Below are positions 18,078 through 27,128 of a stretch of 64,000 nucleotides of DNA, piece after piece. Location: assembly GCF_003006155.1 (NCBI RefSeq), contig NZ_CP023559.1, positions 2,232,001 to 2,296,000 on the forward strand. Reading direction: 5' to 3'. Position 1 is the stretch's first letter; every line of letters begins with the position of its first letter. The stretch comes from Salinicola tamaricis. Its GTDB lineage: Bacteria > Pseudomonadota > Gammaproteobacteria > Pseudomonadales > Halomonadaceae. The position numbers and the translations under genes are program-made. The notes below the pieces were generated by a model. The model did no database searches. It was not told the origin of the DNA and saw only the letters and a program-made list of their open reading frames with translations.

Positions 18078-19108
18078 ATGCACAGCACGCGCGTGATCCA
18101 CAGCGTCAGTTGCCACGCCGAGGGCGAGGTGGGCGATGTCATCGTCGGCGGCGTGGCGCCGCCCCCAGGGGAGTCCCTATGGGCGCAGTCGCGCTGGATC
18201 GCCGCCGACGCCACGCTGCGCGACTTCATGCTCAACGAGCCCCGCGGCGGGGTGTTCCGCCACGTCAATCTGCTGGTGCCGGCCAAGGACCCGCGGGCAC
18301 AGATGGGCTTCATCATCATGGAGCCGGAAGACACGCCGCCGATGTCAGGCTCCAACAGCCTGTGTGTCGCCACGGTGCTGCTGGAGACCGGCATCCTGCC
18401 GATGCAGGAGCCCTGCACCCGCTGGTGCTCGAGGCGCCGGGCGGTCTGATCGAGGTGAGTGCGCGCTGCGCCCAGGGGCGGGTGGAGAGGTCGAGGTGCG
18501 CAATCTGCCATCTTTCGTCGCCCATCGCGATCTGACGCTGGAGGTCGCCGGGCTGGGTAGCCTGAGGGTGGATACCGCCTTCGGCGGCGATAGCTTCGTG
18601 ATCGTCGATGCCGAGGATCTGGGCTTCCAGGTGACACCGGACGAGGCCCGCGAGCTGGTCGAGGTGGGCATGCGCATCACCCGGGCGGTCAACGAGCAGG
18701 TCGGCTTCGAGCACCCGGACAATCCGCATTGGCGCCACGTTTCGTTCTGCCAGATCGCAGCGCCGCTGGTGCGCGAGCAGGGTGCCTGGGTAGGGCGCAA
18801 CACGGTGGCGATCCAGCCGGCAAGCCGACCGCTCGCCCACCGGTACCGGCTGTTCGGCACGCATGGCGCTGCTGCATGCTCAGGGCCGGCTGGCGGTCGG
18901 GGAGGCCTTCATCGGCGAGTCGATCCTGGGCTCGCGCTTTCACTGCCGAATCGAGGCGACCACCGACCTTGGCGGGCGTCCGGCGATCGTGCCCTCGATC
19001 CGCGGTCGCGCCTTCATCACCGGCACCCATCAGCACATCCTCGACCCGCACGATCCGTGGCCGTCCGGCTATCGCATCGCCGATACCTGGCCGCAGCGCC
19101 TGGCCTGA
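18078..19108 (+). CDS. Proline racemase family protein (hydroxyproline epimerase/dehydratase type), frame-disrupted
   Basis: Enzyme of the proline racemase superfamily, which includes proline racemase, 4-hydroxyproline 2-epimerase and trans-3-hydroxyproline dehydratase. The first catalytic position, normally Cys in racemases, is Ser90 in [19 protein letters not shown]; the second, in [20 protein letters not shown], is Cys. Ser/Cys or Thr/Cys pairs in this family are associated with epimerase/dehydratase activity rather than true racemisation, so a hydroxyproline-related reaction is more likely. Frame changes near 18412, 18483 and two close together near 18815-18835 are each explained by one missing C or G. 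It lies 25 bases after livF with AAGGAGG upstream, so it is probably the last gene of the operon. Confidence 0.85.
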
Positions 19109-19129
19109 GCCAGCGCGCGGCGCAGCGTC

Positions 19130-21189
19130 TCAATTGCTGGCCACGGCGGCCGTCGACGGTTTGATGTGCGGGCGCTCGGCCATGATCTTGGCCAGGCGCT
19201 CCAGCGCCAGTTCCAGGCGTTCGATCAGCCCCTCCAGCAGTACGCGGCGATCTGCCGGGACATCGCCGTGCTCGGCGATCATCGCATCCAGGCGCTGGCC
19301 GGCGGCGTGCACGCCCTGGGGCGGGCGGCCGTTGGCGGCCTCCTCGAAGCCGCTGGCCAGGGCCCTCAGCAGTTGACGATGGGCGCGCCGGATCAGCGGA
19401 TGTGGTGCCTCGTCGAGGCGGTCGCGCAGGCGCAGGGTGGCGCTGCCGATATCCAGGCCGGTGAGGCCCAGGATGAACAGATGGCGCTGATCCTCCGGCA
19501 GCATGTCGTCGTGCTGCGCCAGTTGCAGCATGCGATCCGCCATGTGGCCGCTGAAGCGGGTCTCGGCATCGCGGATCGAGCGCCGCCGCAGTTGGTGAAT
19601 ATCCTGGGAGATGGCGTGGATCAGGCGCCGGCGGCGCAGCCGTGTGCCCAGCCCCGGCAGCAGGCGGAACCCCATCACCACGCAGCTCAGGCCGATGATC
19701 ACCGCCACGGCGCGGTTGGCGAAGCTGTCGAAGGAGAAGTCCATGTTGTGCCGGGCATGGTCAGCAGGATATTGAAGATGGTGAAGGCCAGGCAGTACCC
19801 CATGATCTTGGGGTTGGTCGCGCCCATCAGCCCGAGGAATAGCGGCGTACCGAAGAGCATGGCCAGCATGGGAAAACCGTGGGCCTGAGACAGCAGCACG
19901 TGACCGAACAGAAAGGCGCTGGGAATCGCCGCGAGCATGCCCTTGTAGAACATCATGGTGATCATCACCGGGTTGTCGCGGCTGGCGAAGAACGCTGAAA
20001 ACAGCGTGCCCAGCAGCAGCGCCACCAGCGCGCTGTTCCACGCAGTGAGAATCCAGAAGGTGGCCAGGCAGGTGAACACCAGCCCGGCGCGCAGGGCGTT
20101 GATGCCCGCTGCCAGGTGGTCGCGGTGCCATGCCAGGGGGGCCGAGCGCAGGCGATGACGGCCCGGGTCGGCGATCGCTTCGCGCGCGTCCAGCATCACC
20201 ATGGCGTGGCCGATCGCTTCGCGGATGCCCAGACGCACGCGACGGTCGAGCGGCGCCAGATCGGATTCGTTGCTCTCGTGGACCAGCCGGCGCAGCGCGC
20301 GCAGCTCCTGACGTGCCTGAGGGACGCCCTTGACGTGCTCCGCTTCACGGAAGCCGTCGGCGACCTGGCGTGCGATCTCGACGCTGCCCGGGTCGAGCTT
20401 GTCGGCATGGTCGTGCAGCAGTTGGTGCAGCGCGTGCAGCGTGGCCATGAGGCGCAGCGTGCGGCGTGTCAGCACGTGGGTGGCGCGCATGCGCCCGGGG
20501 CCCTCGGGGCCTTCGAAGCGCGCCGCCTGGCTGTCGGTCTCGAGCATGGTGAGCGGCCCCAGGCTGCCGCGCAGGGCTTGCTGCATGGCGGGAATGTCGT
20601 CACTCGCCGACAGGCGCAAAGCGGCGTGCTCGAAGGCCTGGTTGATCACGCTGTCGGCCTGGGTAGCCAGGTGTTCGCCGACTCGTGAGGGCCACAGCAG
20701 CGAACTCACCAGCGTGGCGCACACCGCGCCCAGGCCCAGCTCCGAGAGTCGCGCGACGGCGATATCGAACATGCCACCGGGCGAGCTGCCGCTGGAGATC
20801 ACCACGATCAGCATCGCGGTGACCGCGCCCATGATGCAGCCGTAGGTGTAGTTGTTGCGCCACAGCGAGGCGACATAGGTACACAGCATGATCCACAGCG
20901 TCAGCGCGATCAGCGCCGGTATCCGCGCCTGGGCGAACAGCGCCATGATCGCGATTCCGACCAGGGCGCCGATCAGGGTGCCGCCGATCTGACAGATGCC
21001 CTTTTCGATCACCATGCCGCTCATCGGCCGGATCTGCAGAAATGCCGCCGAGATCAGTGCCCAGTAGGGGCGGTCGAGGTTGAACCAGAGCGCCAGGTAG
21101 AGTGCGATCATCATCGCCACGGTGGTCTTGATCGCGAACTTGACCGCCGCGGCGTCCGGCATCAGGTAGTGCTTGAGCAGCGTCGGCAT
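19130..21189 (-). CDS. aaeB: FUSC/AaeB-family aromatic acid efflux transporter, one frame change
   Basis: Inner-membrane component of a tripartite-like efflux pump for aromatic carboxylic acids and related compounds. The protein has the two-bundle FUSC layout: an N-terminal membrane bundle (VKFAIKTTVAMMIALYLALW, LIGALVGIAIMALF), a cytoplasmic helical region, a second membrane bundle from about residue 350, and a C-terminal cytoplasmic tail. One frame change near 19745, explained by one missing C before HNMDFSFDSF, splits it into a 490-residue part and the C-terminal part. The AaeA- and AaeX-like genes lie immediately upstream. Specific substrates are unknown. Confidence 0.88.
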
Positions 21190-21193
21190 GAGG

Positions 21194-22255
21194 TCAGGGC
21201 ACGTCGTCAGTGGCGCGCTCGGTGGGGATCGCGTCGGGTAGCTGCGACTGCGACTGCGACTGCGACTGCGACTGCGACTGCGACTGCGACTGCGACTGCG
21301 ACTGCGGCGTGGGGCGTCGGTCCACGTTGCTGCCGGCCGGGGCCGCAGTACTGGCAGGCTGGGCCGGTGCAGGCTTGGCGTCGGTGCGCTTGGCGTCGGC
21401 GTCGTGCTGGATGCGAATCGTCGCGGTCATGCCGGCGCTCAGCAGGGTGTGGTCGGGCATCTCGTCGAAGGTCACCAGCACCGGAATGCGCTGGGCCAGG
21501 CGCACCCAGTTGAAGGTGGGCTGCACCTGCGGCAGCAACTGGTTGTTGAGGCTGGTGTTGCTGTCGGCGATGCCGCGCCCGATGCCGGCGACATGGCCAT
21601 GCAGATGGGTGTCGCCGTTCATCAGGATGATGTCCGCCGGGTCGCCGACGGCGATCGACGACAGCTTGGTCTCCTCGAAGTACCCCATCACGTAGTAGGA
21701 GCGCGCCTGCACCAGCGCCATCACCGGCGTGCCACGGGTGACGTAGTTGCCCGCTGCCAGTTGCAGGTTGAGCACGTGGCCGCTCACCGGCGCCACCACC
21801 TTAGTGCGCTGCAGATCGAGCTTGGCGCTGTCGAGGGTGGCCTGGGCCTGCGCCAGATTGGCCTGGGCGATGCGCGTGTTGATCTGCGCGATCTGGCGAT
21901 CCTCGGCGCTGATCGAGCGATTGCTGAGCTGGTTGCGGCGGCGCTCCTCGGCGCGCTTCAGGTCGAGCGTGGCCTGATTGTTGGCGACGCTGGCCTCGGC
22001 CTTGTCGAGTGCGGCCTGATAGCGCGAGGGGTCGATCTCGAACAGGGTCTCGCCCTGGGAGACGTAGCCGGTGTCGCTGACGTTGAGCGAGCGCACCCAG
22101 CCGGAGACGTCCGGGGCGATGGTGATCACCTCGGCGCGCACGCGGGCGTCCCGGGTCCAGGGTGTGAAGAGGTAGTAGTTCCACAGCCATACGCCGGCGG
22201 CGACGGCGATGGCGACGATGATGAGGGTCAAGAGGATACGTAGCGAGTTGCGCAT
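21194..22255 (-). CDS. aaeA: HlyD/AaeA-family membrane fusion protein with a (Ser-Gln)n tail
   Basis: Periplasmic adaptor of 353 residues that links the AaeB-like pump to an outer-membrane exit. It starts at the ATG at 22255 with a membrane anchor (LRILLTLIIVAIAVAAGVWL), followed by the YYLFTPWTRDARVRAEV signature of EmrA/AaeA proteins, a biotinyl-lipoyl half motif, a coiled-coil hairpin (about residues 75-140), and VVAPVSGHVLNLQLAAGNYV. Residues 320-342 are a Ser-Gln dipeptide tract encoded by the hexamer repeat at 21242-21301, an uncommon tail. Its start overlaps the DUF1656 stop (ATGA) and it ends five bases before the AaeB start, so the three genes form a tight operon. Confidence 0.9.
   Translation of the reverse strand: MRNSLRILLTLIIVAIAVAAGVWLWNYYLFTPWTRDARVRAEVITIAPDVSGWVRSLNVSDTGYVSQGETLFEIDPSRYQAALDKAEASVANNQATLDLKRAEERRRNQLSNRSISAEDRQIAQINTRIAQANLAQAQATLDSAKLDLQRTKVVAPVSGHVLNLQLAAGNYVTRGTPVMALVQARSYYVMGYFEETKLSSIAVGDPADIILMNGDTHLHGHVAGIGRGIADSNTSLNNQLLPQVQPTFNWVRLAQRIPVLVTFDEMPDHTLLSAGMTATIRIQHDADAKRTDAKPAPAQPASTAAPAGSNVDRRPTPQSQSQSQSQSQSQSQSQSQSQLPDAIPTERATDDVP
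21242..21307. repeat. CTGCGA hexanucleotide tandem repeat inside the aaeA gene
   Basis: Ten perfect CTGCGA units from 21242 to 21301, then one imperfect unit. On the coding strand it reads TCGCAG, Ser-Gln. Because the unit is six bases, copy number can change without shifting the frame. Confidence 0.95.
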
Positions 22256-22473
22256 CAAGAGCTCTCGAGCAGGACGGTAAACAGAAAGGTGATCGCGGCG
22301 GTGAAGATCACGAACAGGGAGACGTCGAACCAGGCTTCGTACCACAGCGCCCGGTGCCCCACCAGCCAGTGCAGCAGCGTGCGTGTGACCAGGGTCGCGA
22401 CGAGGCCGAGTATGGCGTAGATCAGTAAGGGGCTGAGATAGATGCCACCTAGCGCAATTTCCTGAAGACCCAT
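22255..22473 (-). CDS. DUF1656 family small membrane protein (AaeX-like)
   Basis: A 72-residue inner-membrane protein with two predicted helices, IYLSPLLIYAILGLVATLV and DVSLFVIFTAAITFLFTVLL. The opening MGLQEIALGGIYLSPLL is typical of DUF1656/AaeX proteins, which regularly precede AaeA-type fusion proteins. Function is not established, probably a pump accessory. It is the first gene of the three-gene efflux operon; its stop overlaps the next start. Confidence 0.9.
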   Translation of the reverse strand: MGLQEIALGGIYLSPLLIYAILGLVATLVTRTLLHWLVGHRALWYEAWFDVSLFVIFTAAITFLFTVLLESS

Positions 22474-22622
22474 GGCATCCCTTGGCGCAGCCGTCGAAGC
22501 GGCGATAATGTTAGCATGCTTAATAATTCGCCGACAGCTGCATCACGTTCCACTCGCTGGCGTGACCGGCTGCCTCGATTCGCGGCGCAAAGAAAGTTTA
22601 GACCGAAACCGGCGCTTGCGTC

Positions 22623-24203
22623 TCACTCCTCGCTCTGCACCACGCGATCGCGGCCGCTGTGCTTGGCCCGATAAAGATGACGATCGGCCCGGCGCATCAA
22701 CTGCTTGAGTGGCTCCCGCGGATAGCGCTCGGCCGCACCGACGCTGAGCGTGAGCGCCAGCTGTGGCCCCGATGCCAGCACCAGCGGGGTCGTGGCCACC
22801 CGCCGGCAGAGGCGCTCGGCGACCGCCACCGCCTCGGCGAGTGGCGTCTCCGGTAGCACCACCGCGAACTCCTCGCCGCCTACCCGTCCGACCAGGCTGG
22901 GATCGCGCACCGCGCTGCGCAGTTGGTTGGCGACGGCACGCAACGCCTCGTCGCCGACATCGTGGCCATGCAGATCGTTGACCCGCTTGAAGTAGTCGAT
23001 ATCGATCAACAGCACGCTCAGCGGCATGTTGCGGCGCCGGCGCAACTGTTTCACGGTCGTGCGCAGCAGTGCACGGCGATTGCTCAGTCCGGTCAGATCG
23101 TCGGTATCGGCGCGACGGGTCAGGCGCTCCTCTGGCGCCGGCGCTGGGTGAGTCGAAACACCACACCAGCCACGCCGGCTGTTCGCCCACCCGCAGTTGG
23201 CGCGCGTTGAGCAGCGCCCAGTAGGGTGCCCCGGGGCACAGTCTGGCCTCCATCTGATAGATCAGCTCGCCGCGCTCGAGCCGCGCGACGAAGCGCGCGT
23301 GCTCGGCGGGATCCACGAACAGCGCCGCCAGGTTGAAGCGACTGGCGTGTTCGGCGCCGCTCTGGATGAGCAGACTGTCACTGACATAGAACACCTGCCG
23401 CTGATCGGCGCCGATCAGGGTGACATCGCTGGGCGAGGAGTCGAGGATGGACTGCAAGAGCGCCTCGCGGTCGCGCAGAGCCTGGGTCCGTTCCTGAATG
23501 CGACGCTCCAGCGACAGATTGAGCTGGTGCAGGTCGTTGGCCAGACGGCGCGCTCGCCGCTGGTCCAGAATGATCTTCAGCGCCAGCAGCGCACAGCCGG
23601 CGGCGAGCAGCAGCAGTGCCAGCGAGAGCCAGTGGAAGGTGCGCTGCAACGCCTGGCGCTGACGGTCTGTCTGCGTGGCGACGGCGAGATTGGCAGCGAC
23701 GACCAGCGAATGCAGTGCTGGCCTTCGCTGGCGAGGGTCGCGGCGATGTCAGTGGCCAGCTCGCGTGCGGCCGCAGTCTCCTGCCAGCTCAGTTCGCGAT
23801 TCCAGCGCTGGCTTGCCAGGTCCAGGCGGGTCAGGGTGGCCTGGATCTGGGGACGCTCGCTCTCCTGCTCGGCGAAAATGTGCGTTCTCAACAGTGGCAG
23901 CAGGGCTGTGCGCATCACCCCCAGGCGCAGCTTGAGCCGTTCGGGAGGCTCGGCGCCACTCGCCACGGCGTCGGCGGTCGCGGCCAGACTCATCACCTGC
24001 CGGCTGAGATTGTAGCTCTGCCACACCTCGTTGTAGCGCCCGGGGGAGGCGAACTCCTGGCCTCGGTCGGCCACCGTGTGCAGCCCCGCCAGCGCCACCC
24101 CCATCATGATGCCGGCCAGCAGCATCAGCGCCAGCGCGTGCCAGTGGCGGCCACGGTCCGGTACCGCCTCCTTCAGCGCAGCTGCAGTTCGTCGAGTTGC
24201 CAT
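22623..24203 (-). CDS. Membrane diguanylate cyclase with periplasmic sensor and PAS-like region, two frame changes
   Basis: Makes the second messenger c-di-GMP. Two membrane helices (HALALMLLAGIMMGVALAGL near the start, and WLSLALLLLAAGCALLALKI after about residue 190) flank a periplasmic helical sensor. A coiled coil leads to a PAS-like domain (LLQSILDSSPSDVTLIGADQ), then a C-terminal GGDEF domain: LSVLLIDIDYFKRVNDLHGH, with active site GGEEF. An RxxD-type inhibitory site was not obvious. Frame changes fall near 23715 (one missing G) and 23130. The start overlaps the preceding molybdopterin-fold gene by 31 bases, so the two are probably co-translated. Confidence 0.88.
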
Positions 24204-24750
24204 ACGGTGCGGTTGTAGTAGGTACGGGTATACAGCTCGGGGTGGCTATCGTAGGGGTACATCACGATCAGCGGGCCGTAGGCGTCCACCGGCAGGTAGT
24301 GGCCATCGCGCCGGTAGGCGACGATCGGATCGTAGCGGGTAATGTCGCTGGCGGGAATGATCGCATCGTAGTCGTTGAGGGCGTAGGCGTGCAGACTCTC
24401 CGGTAGCGCAGACGACGACTCACCAGCAGCGTCAGCAGGGAGACACCATACCAGTGGGACGCGCCCAGTCCGCTGTCTGGAATCGGCCCGACCACCGCTC
24501 GCCCAGGCAGCGCTTCGAGGTCGTCGAGGGTCAGTTCGGCGAGTGGCTTGCCGTCGGTGTCGCTCAGCCGCAGCAACGGCATGTCGCGCGGATAAGGCGG
24601 CGCGTCGGAGGCGCTACCGGGCGTGTCGGCGAATGCCTGCAGGGCCATGCAGACCGCCAGCACCAGCAGCAGCCAGTGCAGCGCCTGGCTCGGGCCGATG
24701 CGGCATGCGCGGCGCAAGCGGTAGGTCGGGCTGACGGAGAGTGTCGTCAT
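24173..24750 (-). CDS. Periplasmic molybdopterin-dependent oxidoreductase-like domain protein, one frame change
   Basis: Small secreted protein of about 192 residues. A membrane or signal helix (ALHWLLLVLAVCMALQAFA) precedes a compact domain with LPLLRLSDTDGKPLAELTLDDLEAL-type sequence, WYGVSLLTLLV, then YALNDYDAIIPASDI, as in sulfite-oxidase-fold domains annotated as molybdopterin-dependent oxidoreductase. The usual cofactor-binding Cys is not evident, so it may be a sensor rather than an enzyme. One missing G near 24418 shifts the frame; the reconstructed protein ends at 24173, 31 bases inside the diguanylate cyclase gene. Joint arrangement suggests it regulates that cyclase. Confidence 0.7.
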
Positions 24751-24781
24751 GGTCGGGTGGCCCTGGCCGTCGCAGGCGTCG

Positions 24782-25246
24782 TCAGGCGTTGGGATCGTCG
24801 ACCAGCAGTCGCGAGAATCTGACGATCTCGGCGTTACGGTTGGACCAGCCCAGGTGTGTCCAGAAGCGGTGGGCGGCCGTGTTGTCGGCCAGCGTATCCA
24901 GGTGCACTTTCTCGATGCCGGCAGCCAGCAGCGCCTGCAGACAGTGCTCGGTCAGTTGGCGCCCCAGGCCGAGCCCGCGGCACTCGGGCTCGACCATGAC
25001 GTGCTGCAGATAGCCGCGGCGGCCATCATGCCCCGCCATGGCACAGCCGACGATACCCGATCGGCCGCGCCAGCGGGCGACGAAACTCATGCCCGGGTTG
25101 CGCGCCAGATAGCGCGCGGTGGCCTCGCGGCCATCGGCCTGGCGCAGCACCACGCCCGGCGTGCGCTGCATCATGGCGACGAAGTCCGGGTGATCGTCCA
25201 GGCTCATGGCGGCGATCGTCACGCTGGCGGCGGCGGTTGGGGGCAT
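24782..25246 (-). CDS. GNAT family N-acetyltransferase
   Basis: Cytoplasmic acetyl-CoA-dependent acyltransferase of 154 residues; substrate unknown. The acetyl-CoA binding motif A is clear in VMVEPECRGLGLGRQLTEHCL (R/Q-x-x-G-x-G/A pattern), with FWTHLGW at motif B. The ATG at 25246 is preferred over an upstream in-frame ATG at 25333 because GAGGAG precedes it. It is intact and lies 31 bases upstream of the molybdopterin-fold gene on the same strand, though a functional link is not evident. Confidence 0.85.
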   Translation of the reverse strand: MPPTAAASVTIAAMSLDDHPDFVAMMQRTPGVVLRQADGREATARYLARNPGMSFVARWRGRSGIVGCAMAGHDGRRGYLQHVMVEPECRGLGLGRQLTEHCLQALLAAGIEKVHLDTLADNTAAHRFWTHLGWSNRNAEIVRFSRLLVDDPNA

Positions 25247-25367
25247 GTGGGCTCCTCGGTAAGGGAAAGGGCAGGTAACGCGGATCCCCGTGAGTCTGTC
25301 TGTGGGGGCTATTGCAGAACGTCTGTCGCGCAACCGCGGCGCCGGGCGAGGCCTGCGTTGACTGAGC

Positions 25368-26237
25368 TCACGTCGTCCGGCGGGCGAGCCCCAGGCGCCG
25401 CAGGGGCAGGTTGATCACAGCGAGGCCCGCGATCACCAGCAGCCCGCCGACCACCTTGTGCACGCCCAGCGGATCGTCCAGCAGCCACACCCCCAGCGCC
25501 ACCGCGAAGACGGGCATCAGCAGCGTCAGCGGCACTACCCGGTTGACCGGGTGTTTCTGCAGCAGGCGATACCAGAGTCCGTAGGCCGCAATCGAGGACA
25601 TCACCGCGGTATACACCACGGCGCCCCAGCCGGCCCAGCCGGCGTGCTGGATGGCGTGCCACTGATCGGATTCGAACAGCGCACTGCCGAGCGCCACCAG
25701 CGGCGTGGCGAACAGTGCGATCCAGCCGGTCAGGGTCAGCGGCGGGATCGGCGGCGCCAGTTTGATGATCAGCGTCGAGACCGCCCAGGCCAGCGCGCTC
25801 GCCAGCAGCAGTGCAGTGGAGAGTGGCGGCGGCAACGAGGGGCCACCGGCGAGGACCACCACGCCACCGAACGCTAGCACCAGGCCGGCGAGCCGGCGTG
25901 GTCCCAGTTTCTCCTTGAGGAAAAGCGCCGCCAGCAGAGTGGCGAAGGGCGTGCCCATCTGTACCAGCAGCGCCCCGGTGCCTGCCTCGGCGTGTTCGAG
26001 ACCGACGAACAGTAGCGGAAAGTGGAGCCCGCCGAAGGTGACCGAGAGCAGCAGCACCCAGCGCAACTGGTCGCGGGTGATACGCGTGAACGGCACCACC
26101 AGCGCCGCGACCAGCATGAAGCGCAGCACCATCACCAGCAGCGGCGGCATCTCTGCGACGCCGAGCTTGATCACGATGATATTGAGTGCCCAGATGGCAA
26201 TCACGCCCAGGCCGATCGACAAATCCTTGAGGGGCAC
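25368..26237 (-). CDS. EamA family metabolite exporter
   Basis: Inner-membrane drug/metabolite transporter of 289 residues with ten predicted helices in two EamA repeats (about residues 5-135 and 145-280). Family features include IWALNIIVIKLGV at the start, the FLKEKLGPRRLAGLVLAFGGV block after repeat one, and WLLDDPLGVHKVVGGLLVIAGL in repeat two. The start is the GTG at 26237, with AAGGAA eight bases upstream. Substrate unknown; relatives export amino acids or their derivatives. The gene is intact. Confidence 0.88.
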   Translation of the reverse strand: MPLKDLSIGLGVIAIWALNIIVIKLGVAEMPPLLVMVLRFMLVAALVVPFTRITRDQLRWVLLLSVTFGGLHFPLLFVGLEHAEAGTGALLVQMGTPFATLLAALFLKEKLGPRRLAGLVLAFGGVVVLAGGPSLPPPLSTALLLASALAWAVSTLIIKLAPPIPPLTLTGWIALFATPLVALGSALFESDQWHAIQHAGWAGWGAVVYTAVMSSIAAYGLWYRLLQKHPVNRVVPLTLLMPVFAVALGVWLLDDPLGVHKVVGGLLVIAGLAVINLPLRRLGLARRTT

Positions 26238-26324
26238 GCGCTGAGTTCCTTTGATATGGCTGGGCTAGGCCCCTAGTGGGCTCGTAGGCCCAGACTTTCA
26301 ACGCCGCGGGCGTGGTCGTCAAGT

Positions 26325-26380
26325 GGCCATGCCAAGCCTGGGGGTGGGGGCCATGCCAGGCCCGGGGGTGGGGGCCATGA
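26325..26380. repeat. 24-bp direct repeat, about 2.4 copies
   Basis: GGCCATGCCA(A/G)GCC(T/C)GGGGGTGG occurs at 26325 and 26349, and a third partial copy starts at 26373. The block lies upstream of the EamA gene and is not in a supported ORF. Confidence 0.7.
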
Positions 26381-26458
26381 AGAGGGGCTATGGCAAGCCC
26401 GGCCGACGCGGTATCTTGAGCGCGGCACGCGCCGTCGTCGACCACCGAGGATACGAAG

Positions 26459-26623
26459 ATGTTGAAGGGAATCGCGATCTGTCTCTGCCTGCTGGTGACG
26501 CAGCTGGCCATGCTCTCCTGGATTGACCATCGCCTGAGTGGCAGTGAGTCCGTCCAGCGCCAAGTCACCAGCGCCCAGGCATCGCCGCGTGCCCGTGAGG
26601 ATGACGATGTTGAGCTCGGGTGA
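26459..26623 (+). CDS. Small hypothetical membrane or secreted protein (54 aa)
   Basis: Short ORF with an ATG at 26459 following GAGG at a reasonable distance. The product starts with a hydrophobic segment (MLKGIAICLCLLVTQLAMLSW) and ends with a charged tail rich in Arg, Asp and Glu. It overlaps the likely start of the DUF192 gene by 17 bases, suggesting translational coupling. No family is recognised. The ribosome site, the helix and the coupling support it being real, but it remains a prediction. Confidence 0.5.
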   Translation: MLKGIAICLCLLVTQLAMLSWIDHRLSGSESVQRQVTSAQASPRAREDDDVELG

Positions 26624-27128
26624 GGCCGCCCGGCGGCGAGCTTGGCGTCAGTTGCCGGCAGCGACGCTGCGCTGGGGGACGGCGCTGGCGCTGCTGGTAT
26701 GGGCGTTACTGGCGGGGGCCGCGGAGGCAGGCCGGTTGGGCCTGAGCGGGGCGAGCGGAGACTACACGCTGCGGATCGAAGTAGCCACCACCGCCGAGCA
26801 GCGGGCGCGGGGGCTGATGGCGCGTGACGCTCTGCCCGAGGACGCCGGCATGCTGTTCCTCTACCCCGCCGAGCAGCCCGGCAGCAGTGCCTACTGGATG
26901 TACCGCACACGGATTCCGCTGGATATCGCCTTTCTCGGTGCGGATGGCACCATCCGCGCACTCAAGACGATGCCGCCGTGTCGCGCCGAGATGCCCAGCC
27001 GCTGCCCGGCCTACCCGGCCGGGGTGGCATTTCGTGCCGCGCTGGAGACCAACGCCGGCTACTTCGCGCAGCGCGGGCTCGGCGTGGGTGACCGGGTCGA
27101 TCTCGCCCCATGGCTCGCGGCGCCTTGA
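26607..27128 (+). CDS. DUF192 family secreted protein
   Basis: A 173-residue exported protein: Arg-rich N-terminus, a hydrophobic signal or anchor helix (ALALLVWALLAGAAEAG), then a DUF192 domain. Family hallmarks are present: TTAEQRARGLMARDALPEDAGMLF, YWMYRTRIPLDIAFLGADG and the closing YFAQRGLGVGDRV. Function of DUF192 is unknown. An ATG at 26607 is used, six bases after GAGG; the ATG at 26601 abuts the ribosome site. The gene is intact. It may be co-transcribed with the small ORF before it. Confidence 0.85.
   Translation: MLSSGEAARRRAWRQLPAATLRWGTALALLVWALLAGAAEAGRLGLSGASGDYTLRIEVATTAEQRARGLMARDALPEDAGMLFLYPAEQPGSSAYWMYRTRIPLDIAFLGADGTIRALKTMPPCRAEMPSRCPAYPAGVAFRAALETNAGYFAQRGLGVGDRVDLAPWLAAP

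Noticed and set aside
21242..21307. Hexamer array considered as CRISPR-like
   Set aside because: No spacers; pure tandem repeat within a coding region.
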